A DNA stretch of 64,000 bases from JAAGZL01 sp050288625 (GTDB taxonomy: Bacteria > Pseudomonadota > Gammaproteobacteria > Chromatiales > Chromatiaceae), in the NCBI GenBank assembly GCA_050288625.1, contig JBNKEE010000010.1, positions 155,692 through 219,691 of the forward strand, in the 5' to 3' direction. The position numbers and the translations under genes were made by a program. The stretch's first letter is position 1; each line of letters opens with the position of its first letter. A model generated the notes under the pieces. It had not been told where the DNA came from, did not search any database, and saw only the letters and a program-made list of their open reading frames with translations. Positions 35,007 to 43,383 of the stretch are shown piece after piece.

Positions 35007-35771
35007 ATGACGAAGGTTGTATGTATAACTGGCGCATCATCGGGATTCGGCGAGGCGTGCGCACGCAAGTTTTCACAATCGGGGCATCCTCTGATCCTGT
35101 CCTCTCGCAGCCTGGATAAACTTGAAGCTCTGGCAGATGAGCTTAAAAACAGATCTCCGATATATACAGCGTCGTTGGATGTTACCAATCTAGATTCTAT
35201 AGACAAATTTTTCGCTGAGCTACCGAATGATTTTAGTCAGATCCACACCCTGATCAACAACGCTGGTCTTGCTCTTGGGATGGAGCCAGCCCATGAGACC
35301 AAGCAGGATGATTGGGAAACCATGATTGACACCAACTGCAAAGGGGTAGTCAGGATTACCAGAAGAGTGCTCCCAGGCATGGTAGAGAGGAACTCTGGAC
35401 ATATCATAAACATCGGTTCCATTGCAGGAACCTGGCCATATCCTGGTGGCAACGTCTACTGCGCTACCAAGGCATTCGTGCAACAGTTTTCCAGAACCCT
35501 AAGGTCTGATCTACTAGGCAAACGTATACGCGTTACAAACATAGACCCTGGCATGGCTGAGACCAACTTTTCCAATGTACGCATGAAAGGTGACGACAAA
35601 AAGGCCAAAAATGTATATGAGGGAACCGAACCACTTGTGGCTTATGATATAGCAGAGATCGTTCACTGGGTCACCTGTGCCCCTATTCACGTCAACATAA
35701 ACAACATTGAGGTGATGCCAATCTGTCAAGCTTGGGGTCCGCTGGCGGTGAATCGCAATATGGGAAATTGA
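35007..35771 (+). CDS. Short-chain dehydrogenase, YdfG-like
   Basis: A 254-residue SDR-family enzyme. The cofactor loop is CITGASSGFGEACA with SSRSLDKLEAL next to it suggesting NADP. The NNAG motif is in TLINNAGLALG, and the catalytic Ser-Tyr-Lys are in NIGSIAG and VYCATKAFV. DPGMAETNFSNVRMKGD and the C-terminal region match YdfG, an NADP-dependent 3-hydroxy acid (serine, 3-hydroxypropionate) dehydrogenase that also detoxifies malonic semialdehyde. Interestingly the divergent neighbour AcuI acts on acryloyl-CoA, so both could belong to C3 aldehyde/acid handling. It is followed 21 bases later by the ATPase gene. Confidence 0.87.
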   Translation: MTKVVCITGASSGFGEACARKFSQSGHPLILSSRSLDKLEALADELKNRSPIYTASLDVTNLDSIDKFFAELPNDFSQIHTLINNAGLALGMEPAHETKQDDWETMIDTNCKGVVRITRRVLPGMVERNSGHIINIGSIAGTWPYPGGNVYCATKAFVQQFSRTLRSDLLGKRIRVTNIDPGMAETNFSNVRMKGDDKKAKNVYEGTEPLVAYDIAEIVHWVTCAPIHVNINNIEVMPICQAWGPLAVNRNMGN

Positions 35772-35792
35772 CCGATAAACAAACAGGCAAAC

Positions 35793-37478
35793 ATGGATAG
35801 ACTGCAACAGCTACTGACTGAGATCGACGGCCATGGTTACAAGGCCTATAAACTGCTGCAAGGATACTATAGCTACCCTGGCTTCCTACTTTGCGTCGAC
35901 CATGTACAGGGAGATCCATTCGCCGAACCTTCCCGCTGTCGCATCCTGGTAGATAAAGCCACAGCGGCCATACCTCAGCAACTATATGCTAATCAAACTA
36001 GACGTATTGCACTAGAAGACTATCTTGGCAGGAGTTTCGCGCGGGCCATAGACAAGTATGTAAAGGGCAAACGCGGATCAGGTAGGAGCGGTGAAATCAC
36101 CATATCCCCATATGGGCAACAGGTCCTTAGACGCAATGCTGTTCTGGTTAAGGATGGAGACATAGATCTACGTTTTCAAATCGCTCTGCCAGCCGAAGCG
36201 CGTTCCATTAGCTCCGATCAGGCCAGAGAGATGCTTATGCACGAACTCCCCCAGATTGTGACTACAAGTCTTATATCAGTGGGAGATAACTACGACATGG
36301 TCACAACTCATGTAAACTCTGTCGAAGATCAGCGCCACATTCGCGCCCAGCTTGAAAGACATAACTTGATCGCATTTGTGGGCGATGGGTCTATGCTGCC
36401 ACGCAAAAGCGGCGTAGATGATAGCCCCCTCCCAGGAGCAGTTCCATTCCTAGCCCCAGAATCCATGGCCATTGAACTGGAACGCCCACATGCCGGGCCG
36501 ATCCGTGGACTAGGTATACCACAAGGAGTCACCTTAATCGTGGGCGGAGGGTTCCACGGCAAATCCACTCTATTGCACGCCTTAGAATACGGGGTTTACG
36601 ATCACATCCTAGGCGATGGACGTGAGCTGGTAGCGACAGAACTCTCTGCCTGTACGATCAGAGCAGAGGATGGCAGGGCGGTCACAGGGGTAGATATCAG
36701 CCCCTTCATCCGCAACCTGCCTCAAGGCAGAGACACCAGCTGCTTCTCCACGCAAAATGCCAGTGGCAGCACATCTCAGGCAACAAATATTATGGAAGCA
36801 CTGGCCACCGACACACACACCTTATTGATTGATGAGGACACATCGGCCAGCAACTTCATGGTTCGGGACCAGCGCATGCAGGCCTTAGTTGCAAAAGAGA
36901 AAGAACCGATTACCCCGCTGGTACAACTCATCCGCACCCTTTACCAGGACAACTGTATCTCTTTAGTACTGGTCATGGGCGGTTCTGGAGATTTTTTTCA
37001 CACCGCTGACAATGTGCTGATGCTGGACAACTATCAGGTCAAAGACCGAACCGAAGAAGCGCACGCCCTGGCTGGAGAGCCAGGAAATAGCGGTCACAGT
37101 CAGTCTCGGATTGAACAGTCCAATAGCCGCATCCCCACCAAGTGCTGTCTGAGCCCTAAAAACAGGAATGGCAAGGTAAAGATCCAGGCCATCGAGACCA
37201 AAAGCCTGCGCTATGGTATGGAAGATATAGACCTAAGCCGCGTAGAGCAAATAGTTGATAGAGGACAGTTGCAAACAATAGGCTATCTGATGCAGTACTA
37301 CCATGGTATGCCGGTAAGTACGCATGATATGGTGGAAGAACTAAGGGACATTATTACCCAGATCACAACAGAAGGGCTGGACCATATAACACCCTATACC
37401 ATGGGAACCCTGGCCATGCCACGTCTATATGAATTAGCAGCCACAATCAATCGTATGCGTAAGCTGCGACTTACCTAA
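35793..37478 (+). CDS. ABC-class P-loop ATPase (PF09818 type), soluble
   Basis: A 561-residue protein of the predicted ABC_ATPase family. It has no membrane segments. The N-terminal 230 residues (PCRILVDKATAAIP, RNAVLVKDGDIDLRF) are an all-family extension. The ATPase has Walker A GGGFHGKSTLL, a Q-loop-like region, the signature-like ASGSTSQATNIMEAL, and Walker B HTLLIDEDTSASNFM followed by a switch region LVLVMGGSGDFF. The C-terminal 80 residues are helical. Bacterial members are uncharacterised; a trypanosomal relative (MRB1590) binds RNA, so nucleic-acid handling is a reasonable but unproven guess. It may be co-transcribed with the upstream dehydrogenase. Confidence 0.85.
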   Translation: MDRLQQLLTEIDGHGYKAYKLLQGYYSYPGFLLCVDHVQGDPFAEPSRCRILVDKATAAIPQQLYANQTRRIALEDYLGRSFARAIDKYVKGKRGSGRSGEITISPYGQQVLRRNAVLVKDGDIDLRFQIALPAEARSISSDQAREMLMHELPQIVTTSLISVGDNYDMVTTHVNSVEDQRHIRAQLERHNLIAFVGDGSMLPRKSGVDDSPLPGAVPFLAPESMAIELERPHAGPIRGLGIPQGVTLIVGGGFHGKSTLLHALEYGVYDHILGDGRELVATELSACTIRAEDGRAVTGVDISPFIRNLPQGRDTSCFSTQNASGSTSQATNIMEALATDTHTLLIDEDTSASNFMVRDQRMQALVAKEKEPITPLVQLIRTLYQDNCISLVLVMGGSGDFFHTADNVLMLDNYQVKDRTEEAHALAGEPGNSGHSQSRIEQSNSRIPTKCCLSPKNRNGKVKIQAIETKSLRYGMEDIDLSRVEQIVDRGQLQTIGYLMQYYHGMPVSTHDMVEELRDIITQITTEGLDHITPYTMGTLAMPRLYELAATINRMRKLRLT

Positions 37479-37495
37479 GCTTAACTCGATAAAGT

Positions 37496-37882
37496 TTACT
37501 TTATGATCTTGAGGCTGGGTCGTCCTCGCGGGGGCGTCTCATCAGGTTCATCATCCGCCTCAGTCGCATCCTCTTCTGGGAAAAGCATGCCACTTCCATT
37601 CTCCTGAGCATATATACCAAGAACTGATGAAACAGGAAACAATACGTCCATGGGCTTACCATCGAAGCGGGCATGGAATGAGATATACTCATTGCCCAGC
37701 TCCAGATTACGGATCGCCGATGGCCCTATATTTAGAGTGATGCGATCTCCCTCGACATATTGCTGCGGAACCACCACCTCGCTATCGCTAGTATCCACCA
37801 GCAAATAGGGTGTAAGTCCATTATCCACCAACCATTCGTAAAATGCCCGGACCAGATAGGGGCGATTGGATGTCATCTCCAT
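37496..37882 (-). CDS. sspB: ClpXP specificity-enhancing factor SspB
   Basis: A 128-residue adaptor that delivers ssrA-tagged proteins to ClpXP. The folded domain (RPYLVRAFYEWLVDNGLTPY, PQQYVEGDRITLNI, ISFHARFDG and VLGIYAQENG) is complete. It is followed by an acidic flexible linker and the ClpX-binding tail RGRPSLKIIK, which matches the conserved XB motif. It follows sspA by 20 bases in the classical sspAB operon. Confidence 0.95.
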   Translation of the reverse strand: MEMTSNRPYLVRAFYEWLVDNGLTPYLLVDTSDSEVVVPQQYVEGDRITLNIGPSAIRNLELGNEYISFHARFDGKPMDVLFPVSSVLGIYAQENGSGMLFPEEDATEADDEPDETPPRGRPSLKIIK

Positions 37883-37902
37883 CTGAGTCTACTTCAGCCG
37901 GG

Positions 37903-38526
37903 TTAGTCCCGCATTTCGCGTTCAAGCTCGGTGAGGCTATCCTGGAATGATTCACGTTCGAATAGACGTTTGGCGTAGTCATTGACCGCCTTGGCCTGTG
38001 AAGGCAGCTCAATGCCCAGCATCGGCAGACGCCACATCAGAGGAGCGAGTGCGCAATCAACCAGACTCAGATTCTCACTCATGAAATATGGCTTGGCAGC
38101 AAAAACCGGTGCTGTAGTCACCAGACTCTCTGTTAGCTCCTTACGTGCCTTAGTTGCAGCCTTGCCTCCTGCGAGAATGGTATCCATCAGACTGTACCAA
38201 TCCTGATCCACGCGAAACATATAAAGCCGCGATTTAGCCTTGGAAACCGGGTCAACTGGCAACAAAGGTGGATGCGGAAAACGCTCATCCAGATACTCCA
38301 TGATGATCCTGGACTCATACAGGGTAAGGTCGCGGTCAACCAGCGTAGGCAGCGTACCGTATGGGTTCAAATCCATAATATCGTCCGTGAGATTTAACGG
38401 ATCCACATCATGTATCTCAACCGTGATCTTCTTCTCGGCCAGGACCATCCGCGCCCGATGGCTATATGGGCTTTGGGGGTCAGAATATAAGGTCATTACT
38501 GATCTTTTGTTTGCGACAACCGCCAT
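37903..38526 (-). CDS. sspA: Stringent starvation protein A
   Basis: A 207-residue RNA-polymerase-associated protein with a glutathione-S-transferase fold. The thioredoxin-like half shows LYSDPQSPYSHRARMVLAEK, EIHDVDPLNLTDDI and the cis-Pro segment YGTLPTLVDRDLTLYESRIIMEYLDE. The helical half follows. SspA binds sigma-70 polymerase during stationary phase and does not act as a GST. It lies upstream of sspB and downstream of petC, separated from petC by a terminator. A promoter should therefore lie in the 129-base gap. Confidence 0.95.
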   Translation of the reverse strand: MAVVANKRSVMTLYSDPQSPYSHRARMVLAEKKITVEIHDVDPLNLTDDIMDLNPYGTLPTLVDRDLTLYESRIIMEYLDERFPHPPLLPVDPVSKAKSRLYMFRVDQDWYSLMDTILAGGKAATKARKELTESLVTTAPVFAAKPYFMSENLSLVDCALAPLMWRLPMLGIELPSQAKAVNDYAKRLFERESFQDSLTELEREMRD

Positions 38527-38596
38527 AAAACCACTCCAATCAAATATCTAAACCGGCAGCACCATTTGAGCAACCGACAAAATCTTCATAAAACGG

Positions 38597-38631
38597 AAAA
38601 GGGTGCACAGTATAACCCAAACTGCGCACCC
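38597..38631 (-). terminator. Rho-independent terminator after petABC
   Basis: Read on the minus strand, GGGTGCGCAGT and ACTGTGCACCC form an 11-base stem with one mismatch (38631-38621 and 38611-38601). It is followed by TTTTCCGTTTT. It lies 25 bases after the petC stop and before sspA, so petABC and sspAB are likely separate transcripts. Confidence 0.85.
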
Positions 38632-38655
38632 TAGTATGATTTACTGAATTAACAA

Positions 38656-39378
38656 TCAGTGGATATCCTTCCAATATTCCTTTTTCAGCATATAGGCCAG
38701 AACGAAAAATATGCCGATAAACAAAAGAACCCACTTACCCATGGACCTGCGTTTGATCTGGGCCGGCTCCCCTACATAGCTAAGGAATGCAGTCAGGTCA
38801 CGCGCCACGCCATCGAATTCCTCTATACTCAAGGTCCCAGGCTTAACCAACTCCAGCTTTTCAATCACCTGCTTACCATCCACATCTTCCATGACGGCCT
38901 TCTGGGTACCCTGCAACTGCCAGAGCACATTGGGCATACCTACATCTGGGAATACCGTATTGTTGACACCGAAAGGTCTCTTCTCATCCACATAGAAGCT
39001 GCGTAAGTAGGTGTATATATAATCCACACCCCTGGCCCGGATCAGCACGCTCAGATCAGGCGGGGTCACTCCGAACCATTTTTCGGCATCATCTGGATCC
39101 ATAGAGATGGTCATGGTATTGCCGATGTTGTCGGTGGTAAACATCAGGTTCTGTTTGACCTCATCTTCTGTCAACCCAAGATCTTTGACAAGACGATTAT
39201 AGCGCTGGAACTTGAGGGAGTGACATCCCATACAATAGTTCATAAAGTACTTGGCACCACGTTGCAGCGATGCGGTATCGGATACGTCAATATTGGCATC
39301 ATCGTAATGAACGGCACCAGCCGCCAATGTCAAAGCGGGCACTACGGCCAATAGAAATGCGAGAATCAGCTTTTTCAT
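38656..39378 (-). CDS. petC: Cytochrome c1 of the bc1 complex
   Basis: A 240-residue periplasmic c-type cytochrome anchored by a C-terminal helix (WVLLFIGIFFVLAYMLKKEY). It has a signal peptide (LAFLLAVVPALTLAAG) and one heme site CMGCHSLKFQRYNRL. The downstream conserved regions PPDLSVLIRARGVDYIYTYL and FPDVGMPNVLWQLQG (axial Met is expected here) are typical of cytochrome c1. It accepts electrons from the Rieske protein and passes them to soluble cytochrome c. Its ATG overlaps the petB stop (ATGA), so it is the third gene of petABC. Confidence 0.97.
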   Translation of the reverse strand: MKKLILAFLLAVVPALTLAAGAVHYDDANIDVSDTASLQRGAKYFMNYCMGCHSLKFQRYNRLVKDLGLTEDEVKQNLMFTTDNIGNTMTISMDPDDAEKWFGVTPPDLSVLIRARGVDYIYTYLRSFYVDEKRPFGVNNTVFPDVGMPNVLWQLQGTQKAVMEDVDGKQVIEKLELVKPGTLSIEEFDGVARDLTAFLSYVGEPAQIKRRSMGKWVLLFIGIFFVLAYMLKKEYWKDIH

Positions 39379-40604
39379 TTGGTCACCCTCTCTGGAACTG
39401 GCTTTGTCTCATCCATCTTGCTATAGATGGGCATTAACAGGAAGAAAGCAAAATAATAGATGGTACCGATCTGCGCCATCAACTTGTACAGGGTAGTGGT
39501 CGGTTGCACCCCCAGATATCCAAGCATGATGAAATCGACCGCGAACAACCCAAGCAGGACCTTATAGAGAGTGCCTTTGTAGCGAATCGATTTGACCGGG
39601 CTGCGGTCCAACCAGGGCAGAAAGAACATGATCAGGATGGAACCGAACATAGCGATAACACCCGGGAACGCTGAACCGGCTATGGAAGGAACCGCACGCA
39701 GGATGGCGTAGAACGGAGTGAAATACCAAACCGGCGCGATATGCGCAGGTGTCTTCAGCGGATTGGCCGGCTCAAAGTTTGGATGTTCCAGGAAATACCC
39801 ACCCATCTCCGGGGCATAGAACACGACCGCCGCGAAGATAAACAGGAAGCCTGCCACACCAGCTATATCCTTTACCGTGTAGTATGGGTGAAAAGGTATA
39901 CCATCTTTAGGGATACCATTCTCATCCTTGTTCTTTTTGATCTCGATCCCATCCGGATTGTTGGAACCGACCACATGCAGAGCCACAATATGGATAAACA
40001 CCAATGCAGCCAGGATAAACGGCAGTAGAAAGTGCAAGGCAAAGAAGCGGTTCAGGGTGGCGTCCGAGATGACATAGTCACCACGAATCCATACACCCAA
40101 CTCCTCCCCCACAAAGGGTACAGCGCTAAACAGGTTCACGATGACCTGGGCGCCCCAGTAAGACATCTGACCCCAAGGCAACAGATATCCCATAAAAGCG
40201 GTCGCCATCATCACCAGGTAGACGATTACACCGATAATCCACAGTAACTCACGCGGCTTGCGGTAGGAACCGTACATCAGGCCACGGAACATGTGCAGGT
40301 AGATCACCACAAAAAATGCGGAGGCGCCAGTGGAGTGCAAATAACGGATTAACCAACCCCAATCCACGTCGCGCATGATGTATTCAACAGAACCGAAGGC
40401 AAGACTTGCGTCCGGCTTATAACTCATAGCCAACCATACACCGGTCAAGATCTGAATAACCAGAACCAACAGGGCCAGGGATCCAAAAAAATACAGCCAG
40501 TTAAAATTCTTAGGGGCATAATACTGGGCTAGATGCTCATTCCAGACCTTGGTTACTGGAAACCTTTCATCCATCCAACCGAGAAAATTTTTCATTGCGC
40601 TCAT
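39375..40604 (-). CDS. petB: Cytochrome b of the bc1 complex
   Basis: A 409-residue integral membrane protein with the eight helices of full-length cytochrome b. Heme-binding histidines lie in HSTGASAFFVVIYLHMFRG (helix B) and HFLLPFILAALVFIHIVALH (helix D). The Qo-site PEWY-equivalent region is APVWYFTPFYAILRAVPS: here the motif reads PVWY. WGAQVIVNLFSAVPFVG and the C-terminal ISP-contact region are present. It is translated in overlap with both neighbours (TGATG with petA, ATGA with petC), so subunit ratios are probably coupled. Confidence 0.97.
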   Translation of the reverse strand: MSAMKNFLGWMDERFPVTKVWNEHLAQYYAPKNFNWLYFFGSLALLVLVIQILTGVWLAMSYKPDASLAFGSVEYIMRDVDWGWLIRYLHSTGASAFFVVIYLHMFRGLMYGSYRKPRELLWIIGVIVYLVMMATAFMGYLLPWGQMSYWGAQVIVNLFSAVPFVGEELGVWIRGDYVISDATLNRFFALHFLLPFILAALVFIHIVALHVVGSNNPDGIEIKKNKDENGIPKDGIPFHPYYTVKDIAGVAGFLFIFAAVVFYAPEMGGYFLEHPNFEPANPLKTPAHIAPVWYFTPFYAILRAVPSIAGSAFPGVIAMFGSILIMFFLPWLDRSPVKSIRYKGTLYKVLLGLFAVDFIMLGYLGVQPTTTLYKLMAQIGTIYYFAFFLLMPIYSKMDETKPVPERVTK

Positions 40605-41197
40605 CAGGCGTCTCCTCCATCTTGACCGATCAGAATCTTGGCATCTGAGATGAAGTAGTGTTTTGGCACCACCAAATTTGTGGGAGCTGGCACGCCTGCG
40701 AACACCCGACCTGCAAGATCAAAACGCGAACCGTGGCATGGGCAGAAGAAGCCCCCCTTCCATTCCGGCCCGAGATCTTCTGGAGCCATATCCGGACGAT
40801 AGGTTGGGGAACAACCAAGATGGGTGCAGATACCGATAGCCACCATATATTCAGGTTTAATGGAACGGGTTCCGTTCTTACAATATTCCGGTTGCTGAGG
40901 TATATCTGAATTGGGATCTGCCAGAATATCAGCCAGCCCAGGCAAATCATTCAGATTTTGTTCAGTACGCCGCACAATCCACACCGGCTTGCCACGCCAT
41001 TTGGCGGTCATCATCTGACCTGGCTCCAACTTGCTGATGTCGGCCTCTACCGGGGCACCTGCAGCCTTGGCTTTCTCGCTGGGGGCCCATGCCGCCAGAA
41101 ATGGATATACCACAAAGCCGGTGCCTATTGCCCCGACCACACTAGTAGCGGCGGTCAAAAAACGCCGCTTCTTTAGATCAACGCCATCTGCGCTCAT
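40604..41197 (-). CDS. petA: Rieske iron-sulfur subunit of the bc1 complex
   Basis: A 197-residue protein with an N-terminal twin-arginine-type start (KKRRFLTAATSVVGAIGTGF) that serves as membrane anchor and Tat signal. The 2Fe-2S cluster ligands are in CTHLGCSP and CPCHGSRFD, each supplying one Cys and one His, plus the second Cys of each box for the disulfide. The flexible hinge segment lies between. It is first in the petABC operon. A perfect 17-base palindrome (41235-41251) lies 38 bases before its start. Confidence 0.97.
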   Translation of the reverse strand: MSADGVDLKKRRFLTAATSVVGAIGTGFVVYPFLAAWAPSEKAKAAGAPVEADISKLEPGQMMTAKWRGKPVWIVRRTEQNLNDLPGLADILADPNSDIPQQPEYCKNGTRSIKPEYMVAIGICTHLGCSPTYRPDMAPEDLGPEWKGGFFCPCHGSRFDLAGRVFAGVPAPTNLVVPKHYFISDAKILIGQDGGDA

Positions 41198-41234
41198 ACC
41201 TAACTACTCCCCATGCATGCTGGCCAGCATATGG

Positions 41235-41251
41235 GATTCTGATTCAGAATC
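41235..41251. promoter_or_regulatory. Perfect 17-bp palindrome upstream of petABC
   Basis: GATTCTGA-T-TCAGAATC is an 8+1+8 perfect inverted repeat, 38 bases upstream of petA. A second related element, ATTCTTTAGAAT, follows near 41265-41276. The position fits a dimeric regulator operator. I cannot name the regulator. Confidence 0.5.
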
Positions 41252-41400
41252 GCTGCCCACCTAAGATTCTTTAGAATATGCTGATTTTGTCATAAAAAAC
41301 TAACGGGGCATTTTCCAACAACGTGCAACCAAGGTCAAGACAGAGCTATTAATCGATGACCTGACGATATCTATAGCAGGTAGGCGCCAGATAATGTCCG

Positions 41401-42156
41401 TCAAACCGGGTTAGAAATGTCTATAAATGCATGCTCCACCTCGAAGCGCTGCGCCAGATGTTCGCCCAGGGCCTGAATCCCCAACCTCTCGGTGGCATGA
41501 TGCCCGGCGGAAAAGAAGTGCACACCCAGCTCACTGGCCAGGTGCATGGTCTGCTCAGACACCTCACCGGTGATAAAGGCATCCGCCCCGGATGCGGCGG
41601 CATGAACGATATGGTCTTCAGCCCCGCCACTGCACCATGCGACACGCGCAATATCCGCCCTACCCCCAGGCAGATAGAGCGGCTCACGGCCCAGGGCCCG
41701 GATGATACGGGATCTGATCTGCTCCACCCCCTCGGGCTGCGGGAGATCCGCCGTCCAGAGCAGGCCATCCCCCGACCCTGCCGGGGACGCCCCTTCGAAC
41801 CCCAGATGCCGTCCCAACAGACGGTTGTTACCAAGCTCCCGATGCATATCCAGGGGCAGATGGTAGGCCATCAGGCTGATATTGTTGCGAAAGAGCGTTG
41901 CAACGCGCCGGCCTTTTATCCCGACCAGGACGGGCGGCTCCCCCTTCCAGAAGTAGCCGTGATGCACCAACAGCAGGTCTGCACTCCGCTCTACCGCCGC
42001 ATCGATCAGGGCCTGACTGGCGGTTACTCCGGTGACCACACGCCGCACCTCCTCAATCCCGGCATCCAGCTGCAACCCGTTCGGACAATAATCATCTATA
42101 GAGTCAGTCTGTAAAAACTCGTTGCAGTACGCTTCCAACCGCTTCAATTCAATCAT
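41401..42156 (-). CDS. Nif3/DUF34 family metal-binding protein
   Basis: A 251-residue Nif3-like protein. Metal ligands of the family are visible: LLLVHHGYFWKG near the start and FFSAGHHATERLG near the end, with a central GRRVATLFRNNISLMAYHLPLD. The conserved NGLQLDAG and HRELGNNRLLGRHLG segments also match. Biochemical function is not settled; members have been proposed to be GTP cyclohydrolase I type or metal chaperones. The ATG at 42156 is preferred over an upstream GTG at 42177. The gene diverges from the protease gene; the pair is common in gammaproteobacteria. Confidence 0.9.
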   Translation of the reverse strand: MIELKRLEAYCNEFLQTDSIDDYCPNGLQLDAGIEEVRRVVTGVTASQALIDAAVERSADLLLVHHGYFWKGEPPVLVGIKGRRVATLFRNNISLMAYHLPLDMHRELGNNRLLGRHLGFEGASPAGSGDGLLWTADLPQPEGVEQIRSRIIRALGREPLYLPGGRADIARVAWCSGGAEDHIVHAAASGADAFITGEVSEQTMHLASELGVHFFSAGHHATERLGIQALGEHLAQRFEVEHAFIDISNPV

Positions 42157-42221
42157 TGTTCTCGCCCCTGTCTTCACAGGCTATTATGTAAAGTGATAAG
42201 GCATGTTAGGATACACGGCCT

Positions 42222-43376
42222 ATGAAACTCCAGAAATTCTTTATCTTTGCCCTCACCTCAATCCTGGCTGGACTGGCGGCCGCATTTCTGGCCATCCAAT
42301 TTTTCCTGGATACAGCCGAAAACCAACCGTCGGAGCAGGAGAACAAACCGGAACAGGTCGTTCAAACCTTTGCCCTGACGTCAGGCCCCGTCTCCTACGC
42401 GGACGCGGTTAAAAAGGCATCGCCCTCAGTGGTGAATATATACACCACCAAACTTACGGTACAGCGTACCCAATCGTTCTTTGACAACCCGGTGTTTCAG
42501 CGCTTTTTCGGTGACCGCCTCTCCATCAAGCCACGGGTGAAGAGAGAGAACAGCCTGGGATCCGGAGTTATCATAAGTAGTGACGGTCTTATCATGACCA
42601 ACAACCACGTTATCCAGGATGCCGAAGAGATCTGGGTGGTGCTGGGCGACGGCCAGCCCATGAAGGCCCAGGTTGTAGGGACAGACCCGGATACCGACCT
42701 GGCACTGCTCAACACCGGCCAAAAAGGGCTTAAGGCCATCCACGCGGGAGACTCCAATAACCTGCAGGTGGGAGATGTGGTGCTGGCCATCGGCAACCCA
42801 TTTGGTGTCGGCCAGACCGTGACCATGGGCATCGTCGGCGCCACCGGACGCAGTCAACTGGGTATAAACACATTTGAGAATTTCATACAGACCGACGCCG
42901 CCATCAATCCCGGCAACTCGGGTGGAGCACTCATCAATGCCCATGGTGAACTGGTCGGGATCAACACTGCCATCTTCTCCAAAAGCGGCGGCTCTCACGG
43001 CATCGGCTTTGCCATTCCGGTAAAGCTGGCCGAAGGGGTGATGCAACAACTACTCAAAAACGGACGGGTAGTCAGGGGATGGCTGGGGTTGGCGGGACAG
43101 GACATGACAGCCGAACTGGCCAAGTCATTCAATCTGAAAGAGGCCGCCGGAGTACTCATATCCGGGGTCCAGGAAGGCGGTCCGGCAGACCTGGCAGGGA
43201 TAAGACCTGGAGACATAATCTCTCAGATAAATGATCAGGGGCCTATGAGCACCTACGAAATCCTCAACTACATCACCACCCTCACGCCTGGCGGCAAGGT
43301 GGAGGTATCAGGCTGGAGAGGCGATAGCAAATTCAAGACGGAAGTGACTGTAGCTGAGAGGCCACAGCAACAATAA
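42222..43376 (+). CDS. degS: DegS/AlgW-type periplasmic serine protease
   Basis: A 384-residue trypsin-like HtrA-family protease anchored by an N-terminal helix (FFIFALTSILAGLAAAFLAI). The triad is in MTNNHVIQDA (His), DTDLALLNT (Asp) and NPGNSGGALI (Ser). Only one PDZ domain follows (about 280-380, RGWLGLAGQDM, GVQEGGPADLAGIRPGD), which distinguishes DegS/AlgW from DegP. Such proteases sense misfolded porin C-termini and cleave the anti-sigma factor RseA/MucA to release sigma-E. The gene lies against hisC, as algW does in Pseudomonas. The sigma factor genes are not in the window. Confidence 0.92.
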   Translation: MKLQKFFIFALTSILAGLAAAFLAIQFFLDTAENQPSEQENKPEQVVQTFALTSGPVSYADAVKKASPSVVNIYTTKLTVQRTQSFFDNPVFQRFFGDRLSIKPRVKRENSLGSGVIISSDGLIMTNNHVIQDAEEIWVVLGDGQPMKAQVVGTDPDTDLALLNTGQKGLKAIHAGDSNNLQVGDVVLAIGNPFGVGQTVTMGIVGATGRSQLGINTFENFIQTDAAINPGNSGGALINAHGELVGINTAIFSKSGGSHGIGFAIPVKLAEGVMQQLLKNGRVVRGWLGLAGQDMTAELAKSFNLKEAAGVLISGVQEGGPADLAGIRPGDIISQINDQGPMSTYEILNYITTLTPGGKVEVSGWRGDSKFKTEVTVAERPQQQ

Positions 43377-43383
43377 GCAGCGC

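Noticed and set aside
41431..42114. A plus-strand frame opposite the Nif3-like gene
   Set aside because: Antisense; the Nif3 metal-binding pattern is intact on the minus strand.
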